DNA of 64,000 bases from Siderastrea siderea. Its lineage: Eukaryota > Cnidaria > Anthozoa > Scleractinia > Rhizangiidae. A program made the position numbers and the translations under genes. The stretch's first letter is position 1. Each line of letters opens with the position of its first letter. The stretch covers positions 38,831,701 through 38,895,700 of the forward strand of contig OZ034969.1 of the NCBI GenBank assembly GCA_964030785.1, read 5' to 3'. The notes below the pieces were generated by a model. The model was given only the letters and a program-made list of their open reading frames with translations, made no database searches and was not told where the DNA came from. Shown here one piece after another: positions 27,655 to 40,639 of this stretch.

Positions 27655-27965
27655 TATCGGGTGCAATTTTCGAGATTCTGAGATCAAATTATAAAAATTC
27701 GAGACTTCGAGACGGTTCAACATGTAGCGAGCCCGAGATTCCGAGACTCTTATTTTGAATGCCGAGATTTCGAGACTCGGCTGATATTTTCCGAGACGCA
27801 TCATTTTGGATAGACCATTCTATACCCCTCCAATTAGGGACAATTTCTTTGCAATGGTGTATGTTAAAAACGTGATTCGTGAAATGTTTCAAAAAACGTA
27901 CGTGATTCGTGATTTGAACGAAAATAGGCTCGTGATTCGTGATCGGGACCCCCCCTTTACCACCC
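27655..27965. repeat. Degenerate GAGATTCCGAGAC / CGTGATTCGTGAT tract
   Basis: First about six irregular copies of (C)GAGA(T/C)TnCGAGA-like words, then three copies of CGTGATTCGTGA, ending at a C7 run near 27950. The style, short degenerate words grading into a C-run, recalls the GATCCC tract at 9640-9895. No coding sense. Confidence 0.5.
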
Positions 27966-27969
27966 TGAG

Positions 27970-30900
27970 TAGTGTCGTCAGTTCGTGCTTTATTTGCAAA
28001 CTGATCTTAAAAGTCCATAAAATTAGCTTTTTCAAGGAATACACTCTTGTCTGTCTCCTGTGGAAATCCCAGATCTAGACCCCCCACCCCCCATGCCTTC
28101 GGAATTCCAATCGTAAGTATCCCCCCATGCCTTCCGATTTCCGGTCCAAAGAAGCCCCCCTTGCCCTCGGAATTCCGAAAGGCGGTCCGTGGTATGTTAT
28201 GGATATTTTCTGGAACCGCCCATTGCTATCGGAGTTTAATGAAGGCCTGCCCCACAACGGCCACAGAAGACCAAAGAAGGCCCAATCTAGATAGAGCTGA
28301 TTACTTTCTAAAAACTGAAGGAACCTTTCAAAGCCCCAGAAGTCGAAAACAGGAAGGTTATTTTCAAAGCTATGAAGACGTGCCCAGCTGTACGAGTTAT
28401 TTTACCTAGCTGAAAATACAAAAAGTTCGAAGCCATGGCTTTCATTGTGGTTGTGTGCTTGCAGATCTAAATTAACGACAAAAATTTTTTTTTTCTCCCC
28501 ATGAGCTCCTACCCTTATTTTCAAATAAATTCACTATTAATTGGTGAAGGATCATGAATTCAAATTTTAGATAGCTACGAGCCAAAACGCGAGTGCAAAA
28601 CTGAGCAGTGCTAGGTGTTGTTGTTGATATTAGTTACTGGTCAGCGGCTACTGCTTGAATAATATAACACGAGAGAACTAAATGCATAGAAAGCTTGTTC
28701 TAGATGAAGGTTTTTGAGCGAAGAATTTTCTCAAAAACCGACTGTTTGACGCTTCGAACATGATATGTGAAACGCACGGATCTATATTTGCTCGAAGATG
28801 ACAGAAAATTGAGGTAATGGGTGCAAATGTAAACAGACCAAGCTGCCCTACATTGATTTCATTATTTTGCCAGGCACTAAGTGTCCGCTAAATTAGTTTG
28901 CAAAACACAGGCTGTGATATACTCAATATGACTTACTTTTATTGATTCAACTTGATCTAGATTAATAGTTCTAGATCAAGGTTGTTTTATAAACTTACCT
29001 GCTAAGAGCAATGAGCAATCATCGAGTGGCATGTACTTTATAACTTGTTTATCTTGTGAATATGAGCATACGCAATGAGCTATTTGAATGCTGCACAATT
29101 TAATTAAAGCTATATGCAAAATAGTACCAGTTTACATTTGTGTCCTGCTGTAGTTTGAAACTATTTTTGTGTTTTTCTGATGTAAGGGAGCATTGCTCGC
29201 ATCACATTTGCTCTTAAATTCCACGCATAGGTTGTGGTTCATAATTTACATAATTTAGAAATACTGGTGTTTCAAAGCAGCGCCACGTTCTTTAAGCCGT
29301 CTGGCCGCACAATTTTATTTTATTATAACTAAGACCACGTCTTTAACTTGCCATGACTGCAAGGAATTTGCTACACGAGGTCTCACTTTTTGTTAACATA
29401 TATTTTTGTTTACCCATTTTTCCTACTTTTTTAAAAGTTGTGAAACTGGGTTGTTAAAAGGAACTGTTTTAACTACTCAAAACAACTACATGGAAATGTC
29501 AGTAACACTGTAGGATAAGGAAGAGTTGTACTTATCAACCAACAGTAGAATTTTGTCCTGCATCAAATTTTAAGTGTTGTGAGGTGTTACCAAAGTTATT
29601 GAAAATTGGCATTTTTGTACCAATAAAATGTCTATTTTTTTCCACTAGGGGACCCCCCTTGTAAACTGTCGAAGAGAGTATTTAGAGCCTAAACGAAAAC
29701 AAAGTGTAATTCACATACAAGATTTGAAGGAAATCTATTTTGTGACCAATTTGGGTTATGAAGATCTTAGGGAGACAACCACTTAAGTCGAAAATGATGT
29801 TAGAATTGAAAAGGAAATAGCTGAAAAGGAATACTAACTAAGAAAAAAAAAAGAATTTTGCGACCTATACGCCTCTATAACGCTTTTGTCTCGACATCTG
29901 AATCCGATCCTATGCGGTCGAAATGGGCAAGGACAAGAAATGTCAAATTTTTAACACTTTGGTGTTTTTAAGCAGGTTTTTCGCGAAGTGCTTTCATTTA
30001 ATACAGTTAAAATTAGTTTTGTCGGCTATGCAATAAAACCGAGGATGAGAACCGACAGTGGCTTGTAAATTGTGCTACCCTATCTGACATCTCAAATCGT
30101 TCATTCAGTTTTTTATCAAACGGCCAAAGGAAACAAATGATTAAATTTAAAGTGCACCAAAATTGAAAAAAAAAAAAAGGTTGGTCATTTGAGACGAAAA
30201 CGTTACAAATGTAAATGCCGTTAAAAATCGATAAATCTGTCTTTTTTTCATTTCCATGAAGCAATTGTGTTAAGTAAATTTTGTTTGAGAGGAAAATTGT
30301 ATCAAGTACGGTTTTGAAAAGCACCGACTGAAGGAAACTGATAAATGTTTAAATTATCTGTCGTAAAGTATTTCCTCATACAGTCAGTATCTAAAATAAC
30401 AGTAAACAGGTTACGCGTAGGTCAAAAGAATGTCTTTTGAGCGCTGGGTGTTTAGAAGGAATTAATCAACAATATTAGATGTTAATTCTAACATTGTTAA
30501 TATCGTAATGTTTTACAAAAAAATCAATGCTCGTTCAAAAGAGCAATAAATTGTATTGTTAGCTACCTATTTACTGATGAAAGCTCAATCTTGACTGTCT
30601 ATCAGTGTCAAGTGTCCATTTGAGAAATATCTCGTCCAAAATTTGGAGTTAGGAAAAGGATTTGTACCGTTATTGCCTGTGCAGTGCAAATCAGGAGACG
30701 TGAAATGAACAAACAAACTTGCCATATACACAAATTAAACTGCCTCGAAAGTGTAAAATTGATTTGAACAAAATAGTAAACAAACCAAATCAGCAAATAT
30801 TGCTAATGGCGTTCACCAAGGTAAAAATTGCTATAATATTGTTAAATAGAAAAATAAAATGTATTGGCAGAAAAAAAGGTTAAATGGGGCGTGGAAGAAC

Positions 30901-30990
30901 TGACAAAGGTAAAATTTGCAGGTATGGTTTACATATTCCCGACGTAATAACGATCAAACAATGGAAGATCGATAAACCTAGTCAATATGA
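27970..30990. other. No gene recognised
   Basis: A C-rich low-complexity patch with repeated CCCCCCATGCCTTCGGAATTCC-like words lies at 28078-28175. Otherwise it is AT-rich DNA without a recognisable gene, terminal repeat or RNA. Confidence 0.45.
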
Positions 30991-30994
30991 CCTA

Positions 30995-31110
30995 GCTTGC
31001 CACAAGTCTCTCAGGAGCTCAGTGAGTTAGGGCATCCAACCCATGTACGAAAGGTCATGGTTTCCTGTCAGGAATCAGATTTTTTCTTTGAACCCCCCCC
31101 CCCCCCCCCA
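30995..31110 (+). mobile_element. tRNA-derived SINE fragment
   Basis: AGGAGCTCAGTGAGTTAGGGCATCC resembles a tRNA D-arm/A-box region. It is followed by a degraded anticodon region, a decayed B-box-like AGGTCATGGTTTCCTGTC, and the trailing CAGATTTTTTCTTTG that I associate with a common cnidarian SINE tail (inference). It ends at a C18 run. It is too diverged in the anticodon arm to be a functional tRNA. Confidence 0.5.
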
Positions 31111-31740
31111 CCCGGAAAATGAAATTGTGCGACAGCATGCTTTAATAAATATTCCATTTCAAACTTACAGATGATTTTTCGACTCGTTGTCCTGCTTAGT
31201 TTTCATAAAGAGAAAACAACATTCAAGACCAACAAGAGGAATTCTCCTTACGAAATGCTAACAGTGAGATGAATAGAGTAACATTTTCAACCCACTATTC
31301 CGGTTCAATTTGCGTCATTTTTAAACACAACTGAATTGATTCATTAACATCTTGAAGAGAGAGGAAATGAAAGAGCAACATTGTTGTTAATGGGTCTAGT
31401 TACATACGATTGTCTGTGTCTTAGCTTCACGTGAAGCGGCTTCCTTTTTCTGGGAATTTGACATAAATGGATCGCAAAGTATTTTTATGTAAACCGTGAA
31501 ATAGAAGATTTGACAATAATACCTTATTAGATACCAATTCTATTGTTTTCATTTGTTTACTTTTGACTTCCAAGCAATGACTTTAAATTTACAATGTGGA
31601 CCGGCAGTGCATATTGGCCATTAACTTATAGTATCACACAAAAACAATAATCCCTTTCAGTAACTATAGAAACGTACAATTAAATGAGAGGAGGCTGGCA
31701 AAAGTTATTATTTGAAAGGGACTGAATATCAGAAACTATT

Positions 31741-32501
31741 CAGGGTCGTAGCTAGGTCTTTCGTACAGGGGGGGGCACTTTCGCGAGTACCGAAGGCACG
31801 AGCCATGTAGGGGGGTGTGGGGGTATCCTCCCTCAGAAAATTTTCAAATTTGGAGGCTCCTAAACGTTATTTTCAGCACTTGTCATGAGATATGTCTACG
31901 AAAAATCGACCTCGAATAAGTGTGAAAAGGCAGATGTTTTCAGTGCTTACAACATTATTTCCGAGGTCCTGTTAATTTGAAACACACCGTATATCCCAGC
32001 ACTAGTACACTAAACATTTCACAATACTGCATGATGTTTGGCTAACTAACCTATAAAAGATGTCTCCAGTTTGATTTTCGTTCATAAATATCGTTTGGCG
32101 TTGGCATGTAGTTGATTCCACGATGAATAAGCATCATTGCGAGGCCCCTAAGGCGCTCTTCTGTCATTAAAGAACGTGTCCATAGCTTCAGACGACGCAG
32201 ACCAGAGAAGGATCTTTCACAAGAAACACTACCAAGATTGAACCATGCAAATGGTACACGCCAATCTCAAGAGGGGGTTTTGCTTCGTTTTGCTTACCAT
32301 TTGTACACACCGTGGACCAACCGATTTCCCGGCCATGAAAATGGCAAACAACTGCAAGTCACTACAATCAAAATAACTGAGTCTAAAGAAAACAAGTCCT
32401 TTGAATAATGAAAATCCTCAATCCACAGACTTGATTTGTCTGTCTCAACTGATCCAGGGGGGGCAGCTGCTCCCCTTGTACTCCCGCTAGTTACGGCCCT
32501 G
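31741..32501 (-). mobile_element. Internally deleted hAT transposon (hAT5-like)
   Basis: Ends are CAGGGTCGTAGCTAG (31741-31755) and the near-complement CTAGTTACGGCCCTG (32487-32501). CTATT directly precedes the left end and directly follows the right end, a 5-bp duplication as in the hAT5 group. Between them, minus-strand codons from about 32250 to the stop at 32051-32053 encode a hAT C-terminal dimerisation domain (SCERSFSGLRRLK followed by MTEERLRGLAMM). Only about 65 codons of transposase survive, so the copy is non-autonomous. Confidence 0.8.
32051..32250 (-). pseudogene. hAT transposase C-terminal fragment
   Basis: The open frame carries the hATC signature CERSFSGLRR and the LGLAMM-type helix, ending in TAG at 32053-32051. 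It lacks the BED finger and the DDE core. It lies inside the inverted repeats of the hAT element. Confidence 0.8.
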
Positions 32502-32934
32502 CTATTGCACACCCCGATTAGTGGCCACATTTGCCAACACATGATCTCTTGTCAGCACGCTAATTGAAATTTTGTCTGCTCATCCCATCTCAATTGCACA
32601 ATCAACATCCCAAAAGTTTTACCACAGGTTTAAACTTGTTAAAAATGTTTTGAAAACCACAAATGTGTGAAGAAAAGTGCTATTTTTCTTTGTAACTGGC
32701 GAGTACTTAACGAAATTGAAAGGCCTGATAGCCACGCGTTGATCGCAGAATACGTATAAATTGTTGCGTGGAAAAATATTAAGTGGAAAAGATTTGTGCA
32801 CGGTTAAGTGGAGGATATAAAGCAAATAAATAAATAAATTTCACCAAGATATTCAACTTCACAACACTTTCGTCTCAAAAAGGCCAAAACATTCGGTACA
32901 AATTATTCCACCAATTTCTCAAATGGTCTTGGTA

Positions 32935-33748
32935 GCAAGAAACAAGTTAGTATTTTGAAGAACAACACAACACTTTTTAGTTTCAAAAACATGTTTCGGC
33001 ATCCCTGATGCCATCCTCAGTTGAAGGAAAAAGTTGCAACAAAGCTATTTATATGCAATATAGTGATTAGAATTGTAAATGAAAATGTATAGGCAAGAAT
33101 GACAAGAAAAAAGCGTGATTATGTGAAATCTAAACAAACAACTTCAAATTCACCTGTTTAACCTGTTGATTTAAAGTGGGCTTTCCCCAGTGGATATGTA
33201 AGGATTCTTTGATCTTTAGTTGAAAACTTGTAGTGGCGCAGTCCAAAATGCTGACGCAATTGGTCGAACACAAATCGCGGCAATTTTCAGATTGTTGTAA
33301 GTGTTTGTACACGTGAGAGGCCCTATCCATAGCTAAATGCTCACGTACGCGTGTTGAAAAGTGGCGGATGGTTTCACCGACGTAACAAGCGTTACAGCCT
33401 GCACATGAACATTTGTAAACAACACTCGAACGGAGATTGCTTGGGATAGGGTCCTTCGCGCTAAACAAGTTTCCGATTTTAAAAGAAGAGAAAATTAACT
33501 TAATATCAATGTTATTACAGTAGCGTTTTTTCAGGTAGCGAATGCGTTTCTGAGTGACGCCAGAATAATGGCCTATATAAGGTAACTTGAAATAAAAAGT
33601 TGAGACCTTGTCAGGAACACAACCCACAGAGCAAACTTCGCTTTCGACCCTGGTTACCTATTGATTAATAACCCTTTCAATAAGATGGGTAGGGAAAACG
33701 TTCTTCTTGAGAATTTGAGTGAGGTACTTGATGTCTTTGTGAAAACCA
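32935..33748 (-). mobile_element. Penelope-like element, 5'-truncated, with GIY-YIG domain
   Basis: On the minus strand, 33748-33658 encodes a thumb-type stretch (HKDIKYLTQILKKNVFP...LI). An in-frame TAG at 33661-33659 follows, and 33627-33130 then encodes a GIY-YIG endonuclease domain (VVYKCSCAGCNACYVGET, then STRVREHL and SHVYKHL). RT followed by GIY-YIG is the architecture of Penelope-like elements. The 3' flank contains a hammerhead-like core (see 32993-33020), as reported for this class. The reverse transcriptase core is missing. The truncated 5' end abuts the GPCR relic at about 33750. Confidence 0.82.
32993..33020 (-). ncRNA. Hammerhead-ribozyme-like core in the Penelope 3' region
   Basis: Reading the minus strand from 33020, the sequence is CTGAGGA, then a helix GGCATC/GATGCC closed by AGG, then GAAAC. 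That is the CUGANGA...GAAA core with a 6-bp stem II. The pair next to the core is U-C rather than the usual G-C, so activity is doubtful. Penelope-like elements are known to carry hammerhead motifs in their terminal repeats, which makes the assignment plausible. Confidence 0.5.
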
Positions 33749-33750
33749 AA

Positions 33751-34672
33751 TATTACCACGGATAGCGAGGGGCAATATGGTCCACTCCCGAAGACGACTT
33801 TCATCATTACCATTATCATTAACGTTATCACTTGTCCCTTTACAGTTCTGTTCAACGTGTTGGTTATAATGTCCGTGAAAAGAAGACCAAGACTTGAAAG
33901 CAACTCCAACATTCCGTTGGTCTGTTTAGCACTAACCGACATGGTAACTGGTCTTGTGGTGCAACCATCGTTTGTCCTCGCAAAAACAGTCCAGTTACTT
34001 GGAGTTGACAGTACGGTTGCCATTTACACTCAAAGGTTTCACAACTTTTTCATAAGTGCTGTGTCTGTTTGCTCTTGTCTTCATCTGTGTTTAGTTACTT
34101 ACGAGAGGCTTATAGCGATAAAATTTACCATGCGCTACCCATACATCGTCACACACCGAAACATTAAGATGGCAGTGTTCGTGCTGTGAATCTTTGTTCT
34201 TTCTCTTGAGGTAAATGGAGAAACACTGAACATAATGAACGGAAAGGAAATCTTCACTCTCGACGTCTTAGTAGCTTTTTTTTTTAAAGTTTTTTGTATT
34301 ATTTTTATTTCGTTTTCGTACGTTATTTTACATTGTGAGACTTTTCTCCATCAAAAGAAGATCAAAACTCAACAGCTACCGCAAGAAGAAGTGGAAAGAC
34401 TTATAAGAGAAAGCAAAGCACTTAAGACAACTGTGTTGGTAGTTGGTGCTGTGATGCTGTGCTTTCTACCAGTGGCTTTTATTCTTGTTCTTTTTTTCAC
34501 CGGGTTGAACTTTTACTTTGGATTAACCATTGTCTTATGCACACCTTGCTTTTGGATCCGCACGACTGTCATGTTAAATTCTCTGCTTAATCCACTACTT
34601 TACTGTTGGCGACAGAGAGAAATGAGAGAGTTTGTTTTTCGACTTTCCTCTCCAGCTGTTGCACCTGTATAA
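33751..34672 (+). pseudogene. Rhodopsin-like (class A) GPCR, broken
   Basis: A single intronless frame shows TM1 (IITIIINVITC), a TM2 LALTDMVTG motif, an ERL variant of DRY after TM3, and TM7 NSLLNPLLY (NPxxY). A basic cytoplasmic tail start follows, ending with a stop at 34670-34672. An in-frame TGA at 34187-34189, around TM4, interrupts it. No ATG precedes TM1: upstream codons (NITT, a possible N-glycosylation site) run into TGA where Penelope sequence begins, suggesting the 5' end was lost to that insertion. Ligand unknown. Functional expression is unlikely unless the stop is a sequencing error. Confidence 0.75.
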
Positions 34673-34679
34673 AACGCAC

Positions 34680-37600
34680 GAAAAAAAAAGCCTCCAATGT
34701 CTTAAGTAAACATATTGCTTACTGTGCAACAACAATAGTAATAAAAGAGCAACGAATCAGTTCATTTTCTGGTCTTATGGGGGAGTTTGTTTTTATCTTC
34801 GGGCAGAGGATGTTGGGTGGTGAAAGTAGATGAGAGAGGTGGGTGGGGTAATAATATTTGCAGATGTGTTATATTATTTTGAAGGGCTACACACAATTAC
34901 AGGATCAGTCCGGGCCCGATTGTTGCTAAGTGTGTCTGTAAGCAAACCAAGCGAATGATGCCGCACGGGGGAAAACTGGGAAACATTTCATTCTCGGTGC
35001 CTATCAAAAAGATTCCGGTCACTGAAGAGAACAAGAGGTTCCGATTGACCGCCCCTTCGGCCCTCGCCACGGTTGAAATTCACCATGTATTTTGTATTTG
35101 ATTCAAAATAAAGTTTTAAACTTCGAGGTTTTTCATTCCACGAGATGTGCAGAAGGAAAGTAACGGTGTTTACTTTTTACAACCGAGAAAATCTTTCTGT
35201 GACATTAAAAGCAGGGGTTAAAATTACCACAGTATGATATATTTACCCTTGTAATTAAAATTCAACAACAACAACTTTACTAAGAAAAACCTAAATAAGT
35301 TAACTGGTTGCCAGCAGCAAGTAGTTGAATAACCTATTCGAGGCAGGTCAAGCACGAATAAAGGAAGACATTCGGGCTTAGCAATACCTTACAGAAGCTT
35401 TTTCTTTTCTTTTTCTTTTCCCTATTCACTACTGACGCCCCCCAAAAGGGTCACAAAAAACAAAATAGGCCAGAATTTTGGGCTAATAGGCCTGTTTTAA
35501 TTTCGAATTTAGGGGCATTATTAGAAATTATTCGGAATGCGATAGGTAGCGAGTCTGCTGTTTCCTAAACTCTACGAAACTCCATCAGGCAACAGACCTC
35601 GTTGCAAGACTGTTCGCTTGAATTCCCCCGTGTCGGAGAAAGCTTCAGAACAGCCGTCAGATCAGGACAAAAGTGATCGTCGTCAGTAAAACCTGAGCAT
35701 CGACAATTTACCAGCTGGACAGGAGCTTCAGGTAAAACTAGTGTTATTGAATTCGTCTGGGAATGTCACTACAAGAATTTCCCCAGGAAAGTAAACAGTT
35801 AGTTGTGTTCATGTGGGTCTCGCTCAAATGGACTTACCTTATTTGACTGATGGATTGATAGCTTGTGACAATCGACACTATCATGCGGCGCCATTCAGAA
35901 GCACCGCTCGTGGGCGAAAGGGTTTTCAAAATCGTTTGGTTTGCGGGTAAGATTTACCTTCCCTCCCTTCCCCTCCCTCTTCTTGCAGTTTTTTTGCAAT
36001 CGCCCCAATTTTCGCGCGGCCAAAAAGCGAAAAATGTTTTAAACCTGCGGAAAACCCTACGGAGACGCTTGCTACGCAGGCTCGAGCGAGTCTGACCTTT
36101 TTTTTTCTGAAAACATCGCTTTCGTGAGCCTTAAATCACCAAAGTAAATACAGAAAAACAAAGGAAAACAACACGGCAGCTATTTTATGCGTTTCTATTT
36201 CATTTTCTTCACTTCTTAAAGCCCTAGTAAAGTTTGCCTTTAGTTTTGCTAGTTTGATAAACCGATACAGCCATTATAAACGTAAAGCACACCACACAAA
36301 ACAGAATATGCCAATTCATGCGTTTGAAATCTAGCTCATATAAAGAGAGAACAAAAACAAAAAGTTACTGCCCTGGAAAGTTACTTCAATGTGTAGGAAA
36401 TGGGTAAAGCAGCTAGTCATTCCAAGCACTGAAAGTGAAGTTTCAGCCGTTCAAATTTGGGATGGCTTGCCACCTTAAGTGAGAGTTTTAGAACCTCTTG
36501 TGCACAATGTGAAACATCAAAGGAAAACCTTACTTGTTTTCTGGGAGGAAGAAATCACATAAAAAGGTGCAGTACATAAAAAAAGAATAAGCGAAGTTGA
36601 AATTTTGCTTCTCAATATTAAATAGATCTGCAGAACTGTGGCTCTAATCTTTTTATATTGCACAACACAGTGTTTTAGCACTAAGGTGGTGCAACCTACA
36701 AGTAAAAGATTCTATTAAAATCATTGTATTTCATTACAGAAAGAGCTTTTGCACATACAATAAAACGAATTGAAGAATATTTTAATTTATAATTGAAGTT
36801 TGCTTTGTAGCTACCAGAAAACTCTTTTACAATTGATTTTATTGCTTCGTCATCTATTAAAATTCTGGTCTCAAAAACCATCTCGCAAAAATTGAAACAA
36901 AGTTTCTCTGCTTTTTCTTTCTAAATTGTAATGAAAATAAACGAAAAAAGTACGAAGTTTTCATGAAATCCTGGTCTCGTTTCATGTGTACAAAAAGAGA
37001 GAGTTGGAATCGAGACATCGTGTTTGTTTCCCCTACTTTCATTTTTAAATCACGACATCTGTAAAAGTATCTTTTATTTCAACAAAAAACGGAGTATGTA
37101 CATAGTACAAAAATGGTCCGTTTGACTGAGCCTCACGATAATGGTAAGATATCTAGAAAAGCTAAAGCTTCTTAAGACGTAAAATTAATTAGACTTATTA
37201 TTAGAAACTAATTAATAAGTTGCATACTACAAGGATAAAGTCAAAAAAATTTTACCTAAAATTTTTTCGAGCTGATCTCCTATCGCCTTAAGATTGTTTT
37301 ACCTCATTTCTTCACAGCTGCCACATTTTCCCAGAACTGAGGAACTTGTCCCATGAAGAAGTCATTTGCACTGGCCAGATTTGTTTACGCGAGGGGAACT
37401 GGTTCCAGGAACTCGTTGCAAGACTGTGCCGTGGAATCACGACCCTGAGCATATACGCGCGATGGTGTGATTTTATTTGTGATTGGGTTATCTATTTAGT
37501 TGGTCCCGGGGACGTATTCCACCTTGCACTGTGACCCTTATTGATTGATTGTTATCTTTAGTTAGTAGACCCTTGCTTTCTCATACTTAAAATCCTTTCA

Positions 37601-38729
37601 AACTAAGTAATACAGTCTAAGTAATAACACATGTTAGTGATAGGTGGAGACGGGTAAGTAATGTATTGTCTTCAGCGCTGTTACTGTTGTCATTAAAAAC
37701 TTATTATCTTCGGTACAACCCTTCAGCTGCTCTAAGATTGTAAGCAAAAGTACGTTCTGTGTCACTACATAATGCAAGAAATCTTACAGTGCGACTTCTC
37801 TCACCGGGTCCACCTAGACAATGAAATGTAATCACATAATGCAGAGCAAAATACAGACTTTCAGCTAAATTCCAAGTTGAAATGTTGTATTCCACCTGGT
37901 TCGAACAACGGGAGCTGGTATTCCTCGTTTATAGTCCCGGAATTGGTTTGACTTTCATTGACTAAGCGGTTCCGGCCGTATTAGTCACACTGTAATTTCG
38001 TCTGCACCAAAGTACTACTCCCTCGGTCTTGTTAATCTGGTGTTGCCTGGCAACTTCTTAGGGCATGACAATTTATTCCCCCAGTTTTCTAGGGCATTCT
38101 AATTAATCTACTCAGTTTTCTACTTGAAAATTATTTTGCAAGGGCATACTTCCTATTCTACTTATTAATCTGAAGTCAGTATTGCAATTAGAATCAAAAA
38201 ATTCCAAAAATACGGTTCTGAGACCCTGCAAATGTCTTAGACAATCACTGATTAATCATTAGTCAATTCCTTGATTATTCAATCATTGATCATTGATCAC
38301 TGATTAGCTGTAAGCTAGGCAGTCCACTATCCTTATCAAACCTTAGAAAGGCTATTGATTCAGATACGAGCAATGTTTTCTATTAATTGTATTTGCCGTC
38401 ATATGAAAATCTAGATAGTTCTTTGTTGAAAAAGAACAACAGATAAAACAATCGCTCACCTGTGGAATTAACAACTTGTTCAACGAATTGATTGTTTTGA
38501 TTATTTTTGTGTTCTTTTTCAACTCGTTCATATGACACTTTTCCAAAGTTTTCAACGCGAAGCGTATTAGGAGACAATAAATGCGTACATATTGGTAATA
38601 TACTATAGGGGAATTTATGGTTACTTTCCATACTTTTAACCAGACAAAAGTTCTCCACATGGAAATTGGTCTAGCGAGCCTGAGGAGGGAGTATTGGGGA
38701 CCAGACAAACTGTAACTGTTTCTCGCTTA
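34680..38729. other. No gene recognised
   Basis: AT-rich intergenic DNA. Short frames (35865-36095, 37346-37534 and others) lack motifs. AT-rich short repeats built on ATTGATCA occur near 38275-38310. A possible minus-strand donor (CCACAG/GTGAGC, near 38450) follows an open stretch at about 38450-38590. It lies beyond the predicted cadherin stop codon, so I do not join it to that gene. Confidence 0.4.
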
Positions 38730-38795
38730 TCACAATTTATTGTTTTCAGTTCCATGTTTATTCCTTTCTTCGGTTCCTTCTAGTGGAATAACATC
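38730..38795 (-). CDS. Cadherin-family gene, last coding exon (cytoplasmic tail end)
   Basis: A pyrimidine-rich tract and acceptor (CTGTTTGACAG) end at 38796. The exon begins GATGTTATTCC at 38795 and runs 21 codons (DVIPLEGTEERNK...) to TGA at 38732-38730. It is entered in phase 0, exactly the phase left by the small exon at 40640-40694. The tail is short and hydrophilic, and I see no catenin-binding motif. Identification rests on phase and strand continuity with the transmembrane exon, not on similarity. Confidence 0.55.
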   Translation of the reverse strand, partial: DVIPLEGTEERNKHGTENNKL

Positions 38796-39184
38796 CTGTC
38801 AAACAGTGAAAAGAAAGAGAATAACACATTTAAATTAAATAAGAGGAAACCATTCTTTAGAAACATGTTGGAAGTACACAATTAGCTGTTAAAAATCCCA
38901 GCAGGCAGGAGGCAAACCCACTGGGTGTTTGCGTACAGTGATATTGGATTTGAAAACGACTGTCATGTATTCAACCTCCTCCCCAGGGTATTCTCAGTAT
39001 CCACAATAAAGACACAGAGAAGACTTGTACACGCGAAGTTAAAATCTCAAAATCGCTCAGATCAAACAGCAGCCTTAATTGCAAGATTTCAGGTCATGTG
39101 ATCTCCTTTTTGCCATGGTCCTCCTCAGGAGCTGCCATTTTCGGGAAGACCCCGGAGACGAAGTTGGCCGTGTAACAAACCCAA

Positions 39185-39265
39185 CAAGTGGTCAGAAAGG
39201 ATGATGGGATTACAAGTCTAGCGTGCTCCCTACCGGCATGGCCACACTGCCTAAGTAGCGCGGGC
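39185..39265 (-). other. Possible tRNA-derived sequence
   Basis: Minus-strand sequence GTGTGGCCATGCCGGTAGGG followed by GAGCACGCTAGACTTGTAATCC has the look of a tRNA D-arm and anticodon region, as in tRNA-derived SINEs. There is no convincing T-arm. It lies in the penultimate cadherin intron. Confidence 0.3.
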
Positions 39266-40639
39266 TGTGGTTTGGAATAACTGACGAACTGTTTTCATTT
39301 ATCTCCTTGCTTTCTGGCATGTCGCCAATCCTTCTTATTAGCAAAGCTATTGGCATGTCTAATGCACATGTCAGTGGTTCGACAAAAAAAGAAGATAACA
39401 CAGGAGGCCAAAGCGGCCGGTCTTTGATAGTGTTTAACCCGATTTCTGTAAAGGCCCGTTAACGCATGCGATGCTTGATGCAACGTTTGTCGCGCTTTCC
39501 ACTGCAATTTTTCTCGCGCTCGCGCTGCAACTTTAAATTGCCCATGTTAAACCATTCTCTATTTGGACGCGATAGTCGGGGCGATATGGATGCAATTTCT
39601 GGGAAACACGGTAACCTTGGACAGCAGATTTTTCGTAAAACACGCACCCACGTCTTATAACCAAGGATGGTATGACAGATGACGTCCACAACACACTGCT
39701 GTTTTCGGCAAAATGATAATTTAGTTATTGCTCCTGTTCAAAAAATTTCTCAAAAATGCTAGAATGACCGAGAAGATGGGTTTTTGTTCAGTGAAATAAT
39801 TTTGCGTTCGCGGTGGCTCGACGAAGGACAAAGAAACGCTGAACAATAGTTTAAGTTAAACAATGAATCGAGAATCAGAGTTTTCAATAAGTTCTTATGG
39901 GAGCTGCACGACCAAGAGCGCTCGCTTATCATGCTACTCGTGGTCCTGTGAATTTCTCTTGTTGGCCACTTTTATATGAGAACTTCCTGTTCCTTGTAAG
40001 TCCACGTTCAGTTTCTCGTGTTAATTGAACATTTTTATCATTTTTTTTTCAACTGACTTCGAAAAGTCGCGCGCGAACAAACTCCACTTAGCGGGTAATT
40101 TAAATACAGTTTTGTGAAACATCCCCGCAAATCGGCTTACAAATGTAAATTGACGCTAGTTTACGTGTGCAATTTACAGCTGCAACTTGAGGGCGACAAA
40201 AATTGCATTAAAAAGTGTGACAAAAATAACACAAAAACAGTCACTGTAAACGGGCCTTTACACGAAATACATGCAGTATTTCTTATTTCAACGGATGGGA
40301 CGCCTTTTCATCGCGTGGTTTTATACCCTGTAGCTTTTGGTTGGGTTTTCCCAAAGCTTCGCCGGAAACCCAATTAGCCTTACTTGTTTTTGGAGGAAAC
40401 ACAACAGCAGAGCAACCATTAGATGGAAAGCCCGACGTGCTACCCACCAGGCCACCACTACACGCCTTCACATGTCGAGAAGGAAGAGCCGGATAAATTT
40501 TATTAGCCCTACAGAAAACACAGCTGTCATACACATCCGTTTTAAGGTTGTATTCTATTTTCTTTGAGTATAAAGCATTTTACATGCATGACGTTTGTAC
40601 AGTAAGAAAACACTGCACCAAATATTAATATTCACTTAC

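Noticed and set aside
38383..38658. Extra cadherin cytoplasmic exon ending at a GTGAGC donor
   Set aside because: It lies beyond a phase-matched terminal exon with a stop codon, and its acceptor would need a different phase.
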